A model generated the notes under the pieces. It searched no databases. It was not told where the DNA came from and saw only the letters and a list, made by a program, of their open reading frames with translations. Positions 22,730 to 33,219 of a stretch of 64,000 nt of DNA are shown here, piece by piece; position 1 is the stretch's first letter; every line of letters begins with the position of its first letter. Source of the stretch: Cyathus striatus (Eukaryota; Basidiomycota; Agaricomycetes; Agaricales; Nidulariaceae); NCBI GenBank assembly GCA_025738555.1, contig JAOVFP010000015.1, positions 2,046,001-2,110,000 on the forward strand, given 5' to 3'. The translations under genes and the position numbers were made by a program.

Positions 22730-23075
22730 GAAAAGAGTAGCCCAGGAAACTTATAAGAATGAATGAAGCTCTAGTGGGCAGAGAATGGAGGCAGAAGGGT
22801 TACAAAAGTCTCTGGAAGTTGCCGCTTGGGGTGAGAAAAAGAGTATCATGAGTGGCGATTCTTCAACGAAGGTTCTTATTGCGACAAACGCAGACAAGCT
22901 TTGGAAGATTAGTGGTACTGGGGAACTTCGTCTACATATCCATCCTTGCGCCATTGCTAAGACCCTGATCAATCCACTCTCTAAGGGCGTGAATCTCGAG
23001 GACGCACACTATCCCGAGGGCGGTCACACAACCAACCCGAACCATATCCGATGTATAGAATGTGCAAAGGTCTAG
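22730..23075 (+). pseudogene. C-terminal fragment of a TauD/TfdA-type dioxygenase (xanthine dioxygenase-like)
   Basis: The frame reads SSSGQRMEAEGLQKSLE, then GELRLHIHPCAIAKTLINPL and EDAHYPEGG. These correspond to VWKNPMTGALYLQVHPCA and later residues of the fuller pseudogene 0.7 kb downstream. It starts abruptly, has an in-frame TGA before SSSGQ where the family normally has Trp, and lacks the N-terminal half with the HxD iron motif as well as the distal His exon. It is best read as a second, more eroded copy of the neighbouring dioxygenase. Confidence 0.65.
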
Positions 23076-23452
23076 CTTAGCCCTGTAGCCCTGGCGTAAA
23101 CTGATTCCATCTAGTTAACTTTGTGGTACGATGAGGATGGCGTTGATTTATAGCTCGTATATCAATATCTATGATAGTAACTTCATTCTGAGCTGTAGCC
23201 CAAGACAGAGATCCTCTCTTAGGAATAGAAAGGCTTCATCCTTCTCCATATAGTCATACCCCATGGTAGGCAAAGAACTTCATGTCTTAAATGAATTGAA
23301 AACTGGTAGCGCCGGATGTTAGGAAGTGGGAATAGGTAGTTAAGTGGTGAAGAATGATGAGATTGGTACATAAGAATCTCGATACCACCGGACTCTGCGG
23401 TAGTATTTTTAAGTGTGTATCAGCAGTAGACCCAATGTAGACCCGCAAAGGG

Positions 23453-24933
23453 ATGCAAGCGTTCAGATATAAGTACACTTCAGAAGAACTACACGAAGTT
23501 GAAGCCAGCATGATAGTTGTACCGCTTCCACTGCATGACTCCATTGATAAAGCCAAGTTCAAGATAAACGAATTTGGAAAGGAAGTTATAGGCATCGATC
23601 CAGGAAACATGATGAATGAAGAATTTGTATTTGTTAAAGAACAGCTTTACAAGGTATGTAGCGCCATTGAGGAATCTTGAGAAGGGATAACAAGCAGCGA
23701 TTAGTATGACCTCCTTGTTCTTCCGGAATGTGGATTTGACCCCCGAGCAACAGTACTCCCTGGTGAAGGTAAGGCAACGCAATATTCTTGTTCACTTGCT
23801 TAACGAAATATACAGGCGCTTGATTCAACTTCAGAGCAATACAGACACGGAAATAAAAAGATCAACGAAGCCAAGGAGTTGGTTCTCAGCTCGTATCTGA
23901 AGACGATTCCTCGTATCCCGCAAGTGGAAGTGCTCGGCCATGGGGCAGTCAAAGACCACGAAGAGATACAGGAAGCAACTCTGAAGCACGGTCATCATAA
24001 GAACTATCGCTGGAAGACGAGGCAAAAGGTGTAACACGATTCTTCAGGTGGCACATGGATGGAGCTCTGTACGAATTTGATCCGCCCAAAGTCACCGCAC
24101 TATATGGAATTAAGGTCCCAAAAGGTCCTATGCAAACTGTACAATATGACGATGGCACAGGAGATGAGGTACATGTCACTCTTGGAACAACGTCCTTCGC
24201 TTCTGGAAAGATAATGTTTGACATTTTGCCTGCGAAGTTAAAGAGCATGGCGGCACGTGCAAAGGCGGTGTACGCTCCACAACCCTATGAGTGAATGGGA
24301 ACAGCACACGCAGCTTCTACTGGATTTGGACTTGAGACGGAGGGGTTAGAAAAGCCATTAGATGAGTTGATGCCTTGAACGGACGATAAAATGAAGACAT
24401 ACCCATTTATAAGCAAAAGTATTTTGCACAAAATATACTTTCTTACGGTCCATTAGGTATGGAAAAATCCAATGACCGGGGCCCTCTATCTCCAAGTTCA
24501 TCCCTGCGCAGTCCGGAAGGTTCAGATCGATCCACTGCCGGAGGGTGTCAAGCCGAAGGAGCACTATATCCAGAAGGGGCCCATATTAAAGACTTAAAGG
24601 AGATACACGAGCTACTGTATGAGATGCAAGAACCAGGTATAGCTCCAAGTGTAGATCTTCTGGTTAGGTTCAAATGTTACAGGTATTGACCACTTGACGA
24701 CAGCTGGTGTATCCTCATCCATGGTAGGTTACTTATGTGTAATATATCGTACTTTCTGACAAGAAAATAGAGAAGAGAAGGATCTGCTCCTTTGGAACAG
24801 CCAATCCTTGATTCATTCTGTTATTGGAGTGTTTCGAGATGACCAGCTACGTGTTCTTCATCGGCGTCACTTGGCTGCTTTGGATGAGCCGCTGGGACCA
24901 TCAGAGGAGGACATTTTGAAGTGGGTTTCGTAG
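23453..24933 (+). pseudogene. alpha-ketoglutarate-dependent xanthine dioxygenase-like gene (TauD/TfdA family), decayed
   Basis: Relatives such as fungal XanA convert xanthine to uric acid using Fe(II) and alpha-ketoglutarate in the cytosol. Visible blocks in order: GKEVIGIDPGNMMNEEFVFV, VDLTPEQQYSLVK, IPQVEVLGHGAVKDHEEIQE, TRFFRWHMDGALYEFDPPK (HxD iron ligands), PMQTVQYDDGTGDEVHV, VYAPQPYE, TGALYLQVHPCAVRKVQID and LLLWNSQSLIHSVIGVFRDD (distal His), ending SEEDILKWVS. Lesions: two in-frame TGA codons where TGG (Trp) is expected, one after PQPYE at about 24292 and one after DELMP at about 24376. There is also a frame change between HHKNY and LEDEAKGV near 24015. The frame is otherwise well kept, so inactivation looks recent. 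The first ATG candidate is at 23453. Confidence 0.75.
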
Positions 24934-25426
24934 AGTACAAGGAGGCAGATGATTAACGTCATCAGCTTAGCTTGTTTGTAGCTTGTTGATAAGTAGCTTG
25001 AAACTTTGAACTTCGGGTTAGTTGAAGCTTACTCTGCTATTTGGTTCAAATGTCGATGAGCTTAGACTCACACAGCTCAAAAGTGTTGCATACAAATATC
25101 ACTTAGGCGCGCCACCGCGCCTGTTATACTTATTGTCAAAGCGCGTCACGGTATTATTTTAAGCTTTAGCTCATTAGTTGACCCCTTCCAGACGCATAAC
25201 AGGACCTTCTGTGAGACTAGTTCCAGTCATTTATCGTAGCCAAGCTGGTAAATGGGAGGAGGCGCTACATACGGCTAGTTCATTCAGGGTATTGGATTGT
25301 GAATATTCTAGAATTTCAAGTCATGGGCAATAAGTACGTGTCTCAACCTGTTTTTATTCGTACAACACTTACCAGCTCTCTACCCCGTAGTCTGTAAGGT
25401 CTTAAGATAGCTTTCCATCCGACAAA
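24934..25426. other. intergenic, upstream of the F-box/NTase-like array
   Basis: AT-rich, no gene or repeat recognised. It should contain the promoter of the first array gene. Confidence 0.45.
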
Positions 25427-26687
25427 ATGATCGATATTTTCAACTGCCCGCCCATCTACGACTCAATATTCTCGTGCTTGAGCTTTCCGGAACTCATCCC
25501 TGTATCGCTAACTTGTCGACTAGCCAATCAAGCAGTATCCACTTTTTGCCTCCGCGCATATAACATCAATCGACACCTCTCACATTTCTTCAGCGATCCC
25601 ATTTCATTTCGCAACCTCCAAGCGCGAACATCGACCGTCATCTCAGGATCTAATGCTCTTCAATTTCTCGATAGAACGACGTATCCAGACGCTGATCTGG
25701 ACATTTTCGCAGCAAGAGTTCATGCAGAAGAAGTTGGGCACTGGATTTTAGGCGAAGGATATGTGTTTAATCCAACACCGAGACAATGTGAAATAGTAGG
25801 GAAACCACACGTTACATTTAATCAAGCTATAGAGAAGTTCAAGACGGGAGACAGACCACCTGACAATGAGGTTCCGGAAGAACAGATTGGCGCAGATCCC
25901 AATTATCCCTTTCCTGGACTCGCGGATGTGTATACGTTCGAAAAGGGCGGCAAGAAGGTGCAGCTCATTAATACAAGGCATAACCCTGTTCATTGTATTT
26001 TGCATTTCCACTCCAGTATGTCTATTCTACTTTTTTCTGTGACACAACCTCATTTTCAAACTTAACAACCTAGCATGTGTTATGAACTTCATTACATTCG
26101 ATGCAGCCTATTCTCTCTATCCTATGGCAACCTTCGTCGCACGACAATCCGTAATTGTCAAAGACATCACCGCTCAAGACCGAGGCGCACTTGACAAATA
26201 CACTGCTCGAGGGTGGAAAGTCGTTTCAAAACCATGGACTCTTTCAGAAGAGATCCTCGAGGGCTGTTTTATTCCAGACCTGGTCCGCCACCCTCGAGAC
26301 GAATATTCTTGGCGGCTTCCTCTCAACACGTCGGATATTCAATACCACAGTCTGGTTAACCCAGTGTTATACAATAGCTGGTCCATGGCACATATAGGGA
26401 TTGGGTTCCATATGGCGTCTCACGTGATAGAACACCCAAAAGTGCTGACTTACAGCTACGCAGTTGCTCCGAAACAGCTCAAGAATACTGTGGATCGGCT
26501 GTTAAGAATATACGCATATCGCTATCAGAGGGAACCTCTCGTTAAATTCGACTCGTGCTTGTGCCATGATATAATTGAAGCTTATTTCAGAGAGGTAGCG
26601 GAGATTTTCTGTGTGGATAGGAGCCAGCTTACGGAGGCTCTCGAAGCTACTTTCAAGCGCTTGGAAATAGATGTAGTTCGTAAATAG
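25427..26687 (+). CDS. F-box-like protein with nucleotidyltransferase-like motif (array copy A)
   Basis: Two exons joined at an intron near 26.01-26.07 kb encode about 410 residues. Residues 5-45 (NCPPIYDSIFSCLSFPELIPVSLTCRLA, shown in part) look like an F-box, the Skp1-binding module of ubiquitin ligases. Residues 73-93 contain SGSNALQFLDRT followed by DADLDIF. This is the GS-x(9-14)-DxD pattern of the nucleotidyltransferase fold; Ser75, Asp90 and Asp92 are the candidate active-site residues. A third acidic residue is not obvious in the later strands (VQLINTRHNPVHCILHFHS). Exon 2 starts CVMNFITFDAAYSLYPMATF and ends with a helical tail. The arrangement recurs in all array members. I know of no characterised member. 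The frame is fully open, so it looks intact. Confidence 0.75.
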
Positions 26688-27134
26688 TAGTACATGTATA
26701 CAATGTTGGTTTATGTTCAACATTTATAGTTTCTGCGGAGCGCGTGAGTGAATTTGTTTCGTGATTTCAACCAAATTGAATGCCAGTGGGACTTTTCTCC
26801 CAGGATGGTACAGGACTCTACAACTACAATCTTCAGGTCAACCGAGCTCAAAGTTGCGGGAGTCAGACGACACTGTCACACTAATACTGTAATCCACTTT
26901 TACGAGATGAGACTAGTTTAAACTTTAGCCTAGACTCTAGGATATATCGTAGCTGTTTTGTACTGCACGCCCCTCATACGCCAGCCGCTCGTCTGCTGAA
27001 AATATAAACGACCACGGATGCTGAGTCAAGTAAAATTAAAACTGGTTTGCGTCCACATTTGGTCGGTGTACAAGTACAAGTTCAAACAGACCTTTACATG
27101 CACACCTCGCCAGTGGCAGCTTGACATCAGCCCC
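26688..27134. other. intergenic, promoter of array copy B
   Basis: No gene recognised. A TATAAAC element at about 27003-27009 lies some 125 bases before the chosen ATG of copy B and may be its TATA box. Confidence 0.4.
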
Positions 27135-28359
27135 ATGGAGGAAAGTCGTGTCACTATCCTCAGTTGCCCGCCGATATATGACTTAATCTTTTCTTGTCTG
27201 GACTATCCGGATCTGATACAGATATCAAAAACGTGCCGCATTGCCAGAAAGGCAGTATCATACTTTTGTCTCCGAGCCTATAACATCAACAAACACCTCT
27301 CTCACTTCTTCAACGACCCCATCGCATTCCGCAACCTCCAAGCGCGAACATCATCTCTTATATCTGGCTCAAACGTCCTTCAATTCTTGGATAGAACTTA
27401 CTTTGAAGATGCAGACCTAGATATCTTTGTCTACCACGTCCACTCACAAGAAGTTGGTCACTGGATCTTAGCAGAAGGATACGAGTTTGTTCCGACAGTT
27501 ATTCAGAGTGCAAGACTCGACAAATCCAATCCCTCATTTGACGATGTAGAAGGATTCTCGGAAATGATCGAGTCGGGCTCGACAGAGGATGAGATTTCCG
27601 ATTATCCTTTGGGTAGCCTTGTGGCCAACGTATTTACCTTCCAGAAGGAAGATAAAAAGGTTCAGCTGATTGGTACAACCGGCAGTCCTATGCCTTGTGT
27701 TCTGGCTTTTCATTGCAGTATGTTCCGTGTTATTTTCTTTGTGAATTTTAGTTGCTCACCAATGCTGCGAATTAGCATGCGTTATGAATTTCTTCACTCA
27801 TGATAGGGCCTACTCTCTGTATCCGAAGGCAACGTTCATTTCGCGGAAGGCCGTGGGCGTGAAAGCGAGATCCAAACGAGAAAAGGACGGGTTAAAGAAA
27901 TATGCCTCGCGAGGATGGGAAGTCATTACGCAGGAGTGTCAGATCCGGAGGTCGGAACTGAAAGGATTATTTTTCTTAAACAAAGAGCGTCATCCGCGAG
28001 ATGAATACTGTTGGCAGGTTCCCTTCAGTATCGAAGACATTGAACCACGTTACCTTTGCCAACATAATCCTGCGCTGTACAACAGCTGGGTTATGGAGCG
28101 CCCGCTGAAAGCCAATGATTACACTGATTACATTATGTCGTCATCATACATGCTGAAGCACAGAGCATTATCCAACACTTATCGGGTTGAAAGCCGTTGG
28201 CTCGAAAAGGCTCTGGGAGAACTTGTGAAGACAGAACTTGATGGCGTACGGCGCCCACTGCGCGCCCCTCTCGAAGCTAGGATCTACAAGGTGTTGGGTG
28301 ACAAATTTGACGAGTACTTCAACATACCTACAGCAGACTCCGAAGACTTAGCTATTTAG
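27135..28359 (+). CDS. F-box-like protein with nucleotidyltransferase-like motif (array copy B)
   Basis: Same two-exon plan as copy A, intron near 27.72-27.78 kb. The product starts MEESRVTILSCPPIYDLIF. The open frame extends further upstream to 27018, but the ATG at 27135 places the F-box at the N-terminus as in the paralogues. The nucleotidyltransferase-like motif is ISGSNVLQFLDRT with DADLDIFV, both Asp present. Exon 2 begins CVMNFFTHDRAYSLYPKATF, contains GRHPRDEY-type and NPALYNSWVM blocks and ends DEYFNIPTADSEDLAI. The C-terminal quarter differs most from copy A, so selection there may be relaxed or diversifying. Frames are fully open. Confidence 0.75.
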
Positions 28360-28889
28360 TATATATAATACATCTTCGGTACGATTTCGATGCCATGGTG
28401 TTCTTCAAATCTATGATTATCTTTCTTTTATGCGAGAATAGATCAAAATAGGACCATATAAGCCTCAATATCTGGTCCTCGGTCTAAAAGAAGCCCGACG
28501 ACAATGTGATCGTAGGTACCTCGTTCGCTAAGTAGGTTTTTCAAGGTCGTAATCTCAAATTCTTAACACGAGTCGACGGTATTTCTATGCGTTTCTTTAT
28601 TCCGCTGCATCTGCCATTGGCATCAAACTGCTGCTCTACGTCAGGCTTGAATCTACCACCCTAGTCATCTGCGCTTTGACCTGGCTTTTTGTGGGTACTG
28701 CTCATTGTTCTTTGTCCTTTGTCTCAACCCCTTCTTTCTCCGATTGAAGCATCTGCCGTTTGGTGCCACTGCAAATGACTATAAGTCCTGTGGTCTCGTC
28801 TTTAAACATATTCTACGCCAGTAGTCTGTTTCTGCATGCAACGGAATAACTTGGCTCATTGCATGAAACCCAATCTAACCATGTCATAA
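28360..28889. other. intergenic between array copies B and C
   Basis: Pyrimidine-rich in its right half. The N-terminal exon expected for copy C is absent here on the plus strand, so this gap includes the site where that exon was lost. Confidence 0.45.
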
Positions 28890-29600
28890 ACTAGGTTGTC
28901 TTATGAACTACATCACTCATGAAAGTGCCTATTCCCTTTATCCAAAAGTAACTTTCATAAAGAGGATAGCCGCGGCACTCATACAAGATGTCGATGAGCA
29001 AGAGCAAGAAGCGTTAGACAAATATGAACGGCAAGGATGGAAAATTATAGCAATGGAAGATCTGCCAGAGACCACACTTGAAGGCCTCTTTCGCATAGAC
29101 CGAGTACGACATCCATAAGATGAACTCACTTGGCGGCTTCCATTCAATACCGACGAGATCGATTCATGTCTTCAAAGCCAATACAACCCCGCGGGGTATA
29201 GTAGTTGGACCATGGACCACGATTACTACTACTACGGCCACTGCGAGTTTTCCACTGTACATCGTGGCATTTCAAGCATGAACGATTATCGCATAGCTAC
29301 CGAACTGCATCTGCGCGGTTGTCATATACTCTACAAAAGTTCTTGGATGATTCCAGTTTCATTGTTCGTGCAAATCCGGAAGAAATGTTCGACAAGGCGA
29401 TGTGCGAAAAGTCTACAGTAATAACCAATAAGAGAAATAGCCGTAGAAGAGCCGATAAACATGGAACATCTGAAGATGTCACTCAGAAAAAGGATAGCAG
29501 ATTGGACTCGGACTCAGCTCGGAGGGATATAATACTTCCCTATCTCCGCATGCGCTCAGCAATGATGCTCACAGGAGACATACATATATCTGAAAATTAA
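28890..29600 (+). pseudogene. array copy C: second exon only, decayed
   Basis: The stretch starts at an acceptor and reads CLMNYITHESAYSLYPKVTF, matching exon 2 of the paralogues. At about 29116 a TAA replaces the Arg codon of the conserved HPRDE block. Further downstream QYNPAGYSSWTMD and, in other frames, FLDDSSFIVRANPEEMFDKA are recognisable, so frameshifts also occurred. Neither the F-box nor the GS...DLD exon is present upstream. It cannot make the family protein. Confidence 0.7.
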
Positions 29601-29883
29601 ACATATTAGCCTGATATTTAGCCTTCCTTCAACTTGCTTTAACCTCTCCTACAGATAAGTTGCATACCGCATGTATGCCTGTAACGTATAGTACACATGC
29701 GGACTTATATAAATGTAGCGCCTTACCAAATTCTCAGAACCTACTACATAAGTGACCGCGTTCAACTTTCAAGAGCTAGCGCTGCCAAGCGCTCAGGGCT
29801 GCATATGTAACATGGTCACTTTGATAACACTGACTCGCTTTGACCTATATTTAGCTCTCCACCCATCTTCAACTTGATCTCGT

Positions 29884-30239
29884 GTGTCAGAATTCGAACT
29901 TCGCATACTTTACTATCTTGAACATGCCGAATTGTCAAGAAACCTATCTATTTCGAAAACCCAGTTGGATTTCGCAGTCTCCAATTTCGCAGACCCCCGC
30001 CTCGTCTGCAACTTGAATGTTCTCCAGTTCTTGGAGCAAACTCCTGATACTGCTTTGGATGTCTTTGTACAGGACGTATATGCGAAGGAATTTGGGAGCT
30101 GGTATCCCTCGCAAAGATGGAAATTTTTCGTAAAGGAAAGGGAGTTGTCAAGGAATTGTTGAAGAGGACACTCCGGAACCTCTTTCGCATAGGTCGGAGG
30201 AGTCCGGACTGTCGAGGGAAATATCCTTTCGATTAACAA
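29884..30239 (+). pseudogene. array copy D: N-terminal exon fragment, decayed
   Basis: A short frame carries SISKTQLDFAVSNFADPRLVCNLNVLQFLEQT and TALDVFVQDVYAKEFGSW. This is the middle of the first exon of the array family, most like copy F. The GS of the motif is CN and the first Asp of DLD is Ala. The F-box part is scrambled and no exon 2 follows. It is a relic. Confidence 0.65.
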
Positions 30240-30401
30240 TAGTAGGTATTAGCCCACTATCGCTTTGAACCTTGGTTTTGATGATTCCAGTGTCTCTGTC
30301 GCAATTTGATCTTTTTTCTGGGTTTACTCAATAAATGACTCGCTAAGGACTCATTTTCTGCCACTACGTAACGCAGCTAAATCTACACCACTAACCAAGT
30401 C

Positions 30402-31524
30402 ATGTTTTCTTCGACTAATCAACATACCACACTTCCGAGCTTACAATCCATGTCACGCAACATTCTCACCATCTTCTATTGTCCCCTCATTTACGATGAA
30501 ATTTTCTTCTGCCTCGACTTCCCAGACCTCGCGCGTACATCTCGCACATGCCGCGCCGCAAAACACGCAGTATCTGAGTTTTGTCGTAGGGAATATGACA
30601 TCAACAAGCACCTATCTTACTTTTTTAACGATCCCATCGCATTTCGTAACCTGCAAGCGCGAACTGGGGCCCTCGTCTCTGGGTCTAATGTGCTACAGTT
30701 CTTGGATAGGATTGATTACAAAGGCACTAAATATAATGGTTCGGATTTGGATATTTTCGTTCAAGACATACACACGAGAGAAGCTGGGCATTGGATATTG
30801 GCAGAGGGTTACGAATTCGTGCCGGCGTGGAGACATGGTCATCGTTTAGGGAAACGGGATCCGACGTTCGATGAAGTAGAGGAGTCGAATCGAACACCTA
30901 ATACTGCCGACTCTGATATCCAAGCAAAATTCATCGAAGTGGATCCTGATTATCCGTTGACTGCACTTTCAAATGTGTTCACGTTCTATAAGGACGATAG
31001 ACAAGTGCAGGTGATTAGTACGAGGTGCACTCCTTTGCAGTGTATCCTCCTTTTCCACTGCAGTGAGTTTTTTGCAAAGTACACTTTTAACTTATAAGTC
31101 TGACCGCTGAATTTTAGCCTGCGTCATGAACTACTTCACGCATGAAGCAGCATATTCCCTCTACGCTAGAGCAACCTTTGACGCGAGGGTCGCCTTGGCA
31201 GTTAAAGAGATAGGCCATCGAGAAATAGACGCATTACTAAAATATAGGTGGCGTGGATGGAAGATCTTCGAATGCGACAGAGGACTGAAAAAAGTTTCCA
31301 CACTTTATAAACTCTTTCGTATAGATCGCGAACGATGCACAGGGGATGAGCTCACTTGGAAGCTTCCTTTCGGCACTGACGATATCGATCCGCAGTACAG
31401 AAATGTATACAACCCCGCATTGGATAGCAGTTGGAGTATAAAGCGCCATGATGGTTCCCGGCGCGACATGGAAGTCAACTGTGGCTTTTTTGTGTCTGTT
31501 GACATTCCAGTAAAGAGGAAGTAG
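30402..31524 (+). CDS. F-box-like protein with nucleotidyltransferase-like motif (array copy E, shortened)
   Basis: Exon 1 starts MFSSTNQHTTLPSLQSMSRN (an alternative Met at SMSRN fits the paralogues better). It carries the F-box-like YCPLIYDEIFFCLDFPDLAR and VSGSNVLQFLDRIDYKG, with a five-residue insertion before GSDLDIFV; both Asp are kept. The intron is near 31.06-31.12 kb. Exon 2 begins CVMNYFTHEAAYSLYARATF and ends early after SSWSIKRHDG with VDIPVKRK. It thus lacks the roughly 70-90 C-terminal residues of copies A and B. The frame is open throughout. Whether the shortened protein is functional is unclear. Confidence 0.65.
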
Positions 31525-31786
31525 CCATAGTTTGTGTTCCTGTATGGGTTTCTTGTAATATAGTCTCTTTGTCTACTGGACGCTTTCGAGGTGTTTTGTT
31601 TAACAAAAGACCCTCAAAGTTCGGTGACGTTGGCTTTGAGCCCTTGACGGCAGTAAATTCTCTCGTTCTTTGTCTCGATTAACTTATCTTCCCCTCCGTT
31701 CAAGTTGACGCGTCAAAAGACCATACTTACCAGCTAACCCATAGCCGCACCGACTTCTCCAAGTCCAACTAACCATTCAGCAGCAA

Positions 31787-32908
31787 TGAACATCGGATCA
31801 CATTCTCACTATATTTAGATCTCCTCACGTCTACAACTTGATTTTCTCCTGTTTCAACTTTGCAGAACTCGTTCGTATATCCCAAACATGTCGACTTGTC
31901 AAAACTGCAGTATCGAGTTTTTGTGGACGCGCATACAACATCCATAAGCACCTGTCTCACTATTTCGATGACCCAGTTAGATTTCGCAATCTCCAAGCGC
32001 GGACTAAGGCCCTCATTTGTGGCTCGAATGTTCTCCAGTTCTTCGAGAGAACCTCATACCCAGATACCGCACTGGATATCTTTGTGCAAGACATATACGC
32101 GAAGGAATTTGGGAACTGGATAGTGGAGGAAGGTTATGAATTTGTTCCAACTCAGGAACAGAGTGACGGAAAGGAGGCCATGTTCGACAACATTGAGAAA
32201 TTCAAAGAACGAGAGAAAGTTGCTGATCCCAAGTGGTGGATGTCGGAAGAAAGTGCTGGATATGCAGAGGATCATCGCAAGATTGTGAGCGTGTCTACAT
32301 TTAAGAAGGGAAACAATATGATCCAGCTGGTATGCACAAGGAATACTCCTATGCACTGTCTTCTTCTTTCTCAATGCAGTACGTTCCATGATGGTTTACC
32401 AATTGCATTCTAACTATATCATAAACCAGCCTGTGTTCTGAACTACATTACACATGAAGGAGCTTATCACCTCTACCCAAGGGCGACTTTCATCCAGTGG
32501 ATAGGTGCGGGACTCAAACAACTCATGGACGACGAAGACATAAAAGTGCTGGAGAAATATGAGCAGCGAGGATGGGAAATTATCATGACGAACGATGATC
32601 TACCAAGGAAGGAACTCTGATCTCTTTTGGGTTGAAGGCGTGCGACATCCGCGAGATGAATTCACCTGGCAGCTCCCTTTCAATAATGTTGAAAACAGCA
32701 CAGCGAGTTTGATATTCTCTCGCTGTATTTCAAGCATGAACGTGCGACACATAGTTATCGCATTGTGTCGTTTGAGCTGAAAAGAGCCCTAGAGAAGTTC
32801 TTGAGTGATTCCAGTGGCGCCACTAGTGCCTCCGAAGAGAATTTTGATAAGGCGCTGTGCGAGAGGATTGTAGAAATCGCGCAGGAGATAAAGAGTAAGG
32901 AAAGGTGA
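31787..32908 (+). pseudogene. array copy F: nearly full length but broken
   Basis: The ATG at 31787 is out of frame with the body (HILTIFRSPHVYNLIFSCF), which implies a small indel right after the start. Exon 1 otherwise stays open with ICGSNVLQFFERT followed by TALDIFVQDIYAKEF, where the first catalytic-type Asp is Ala. Exon 2 begins CVLNYITHEGAYHLYPRATF but changes frame around 32.6 kb. VRHPRDEFTWQLPF, VEIAQEIKSKER and the final TGA lie in other frames. The copy has lost coding capacity recently enough that all blocks are still readable. Confidence 0.7.
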
Positions 32909-33219
32909 ACCCGACATGGGGTCAGACTACGACTCGGACTCGGACCCTGAGTTGCAATCAGACATTCCGATGTCGGAAGTAATGCATTTGGTCCTCTAGG
33001 GAGTCATACAGTATGGTGATCCAATCACTCCGGATCTTTTGTCACGGTAGTAGCACTAATATACATACCCAGCTGTAACTTGAATACCCTTAATGATGAT
33101 ATACCTTCAACTCTGTTTCGTATGTGGCACGATTACGGCATACATATGGGTATCCAAGTTGAATCTTATTAAATCTGTTTTTTATACAATGCCTTCGGTA
33201 TATACCCATCTTCTCCAAG
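32909..33219. other. short intergenic gap between the array and the IMPase gene
   Basis: Convergent gap, no gene recognised. Confidence 0.5.
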
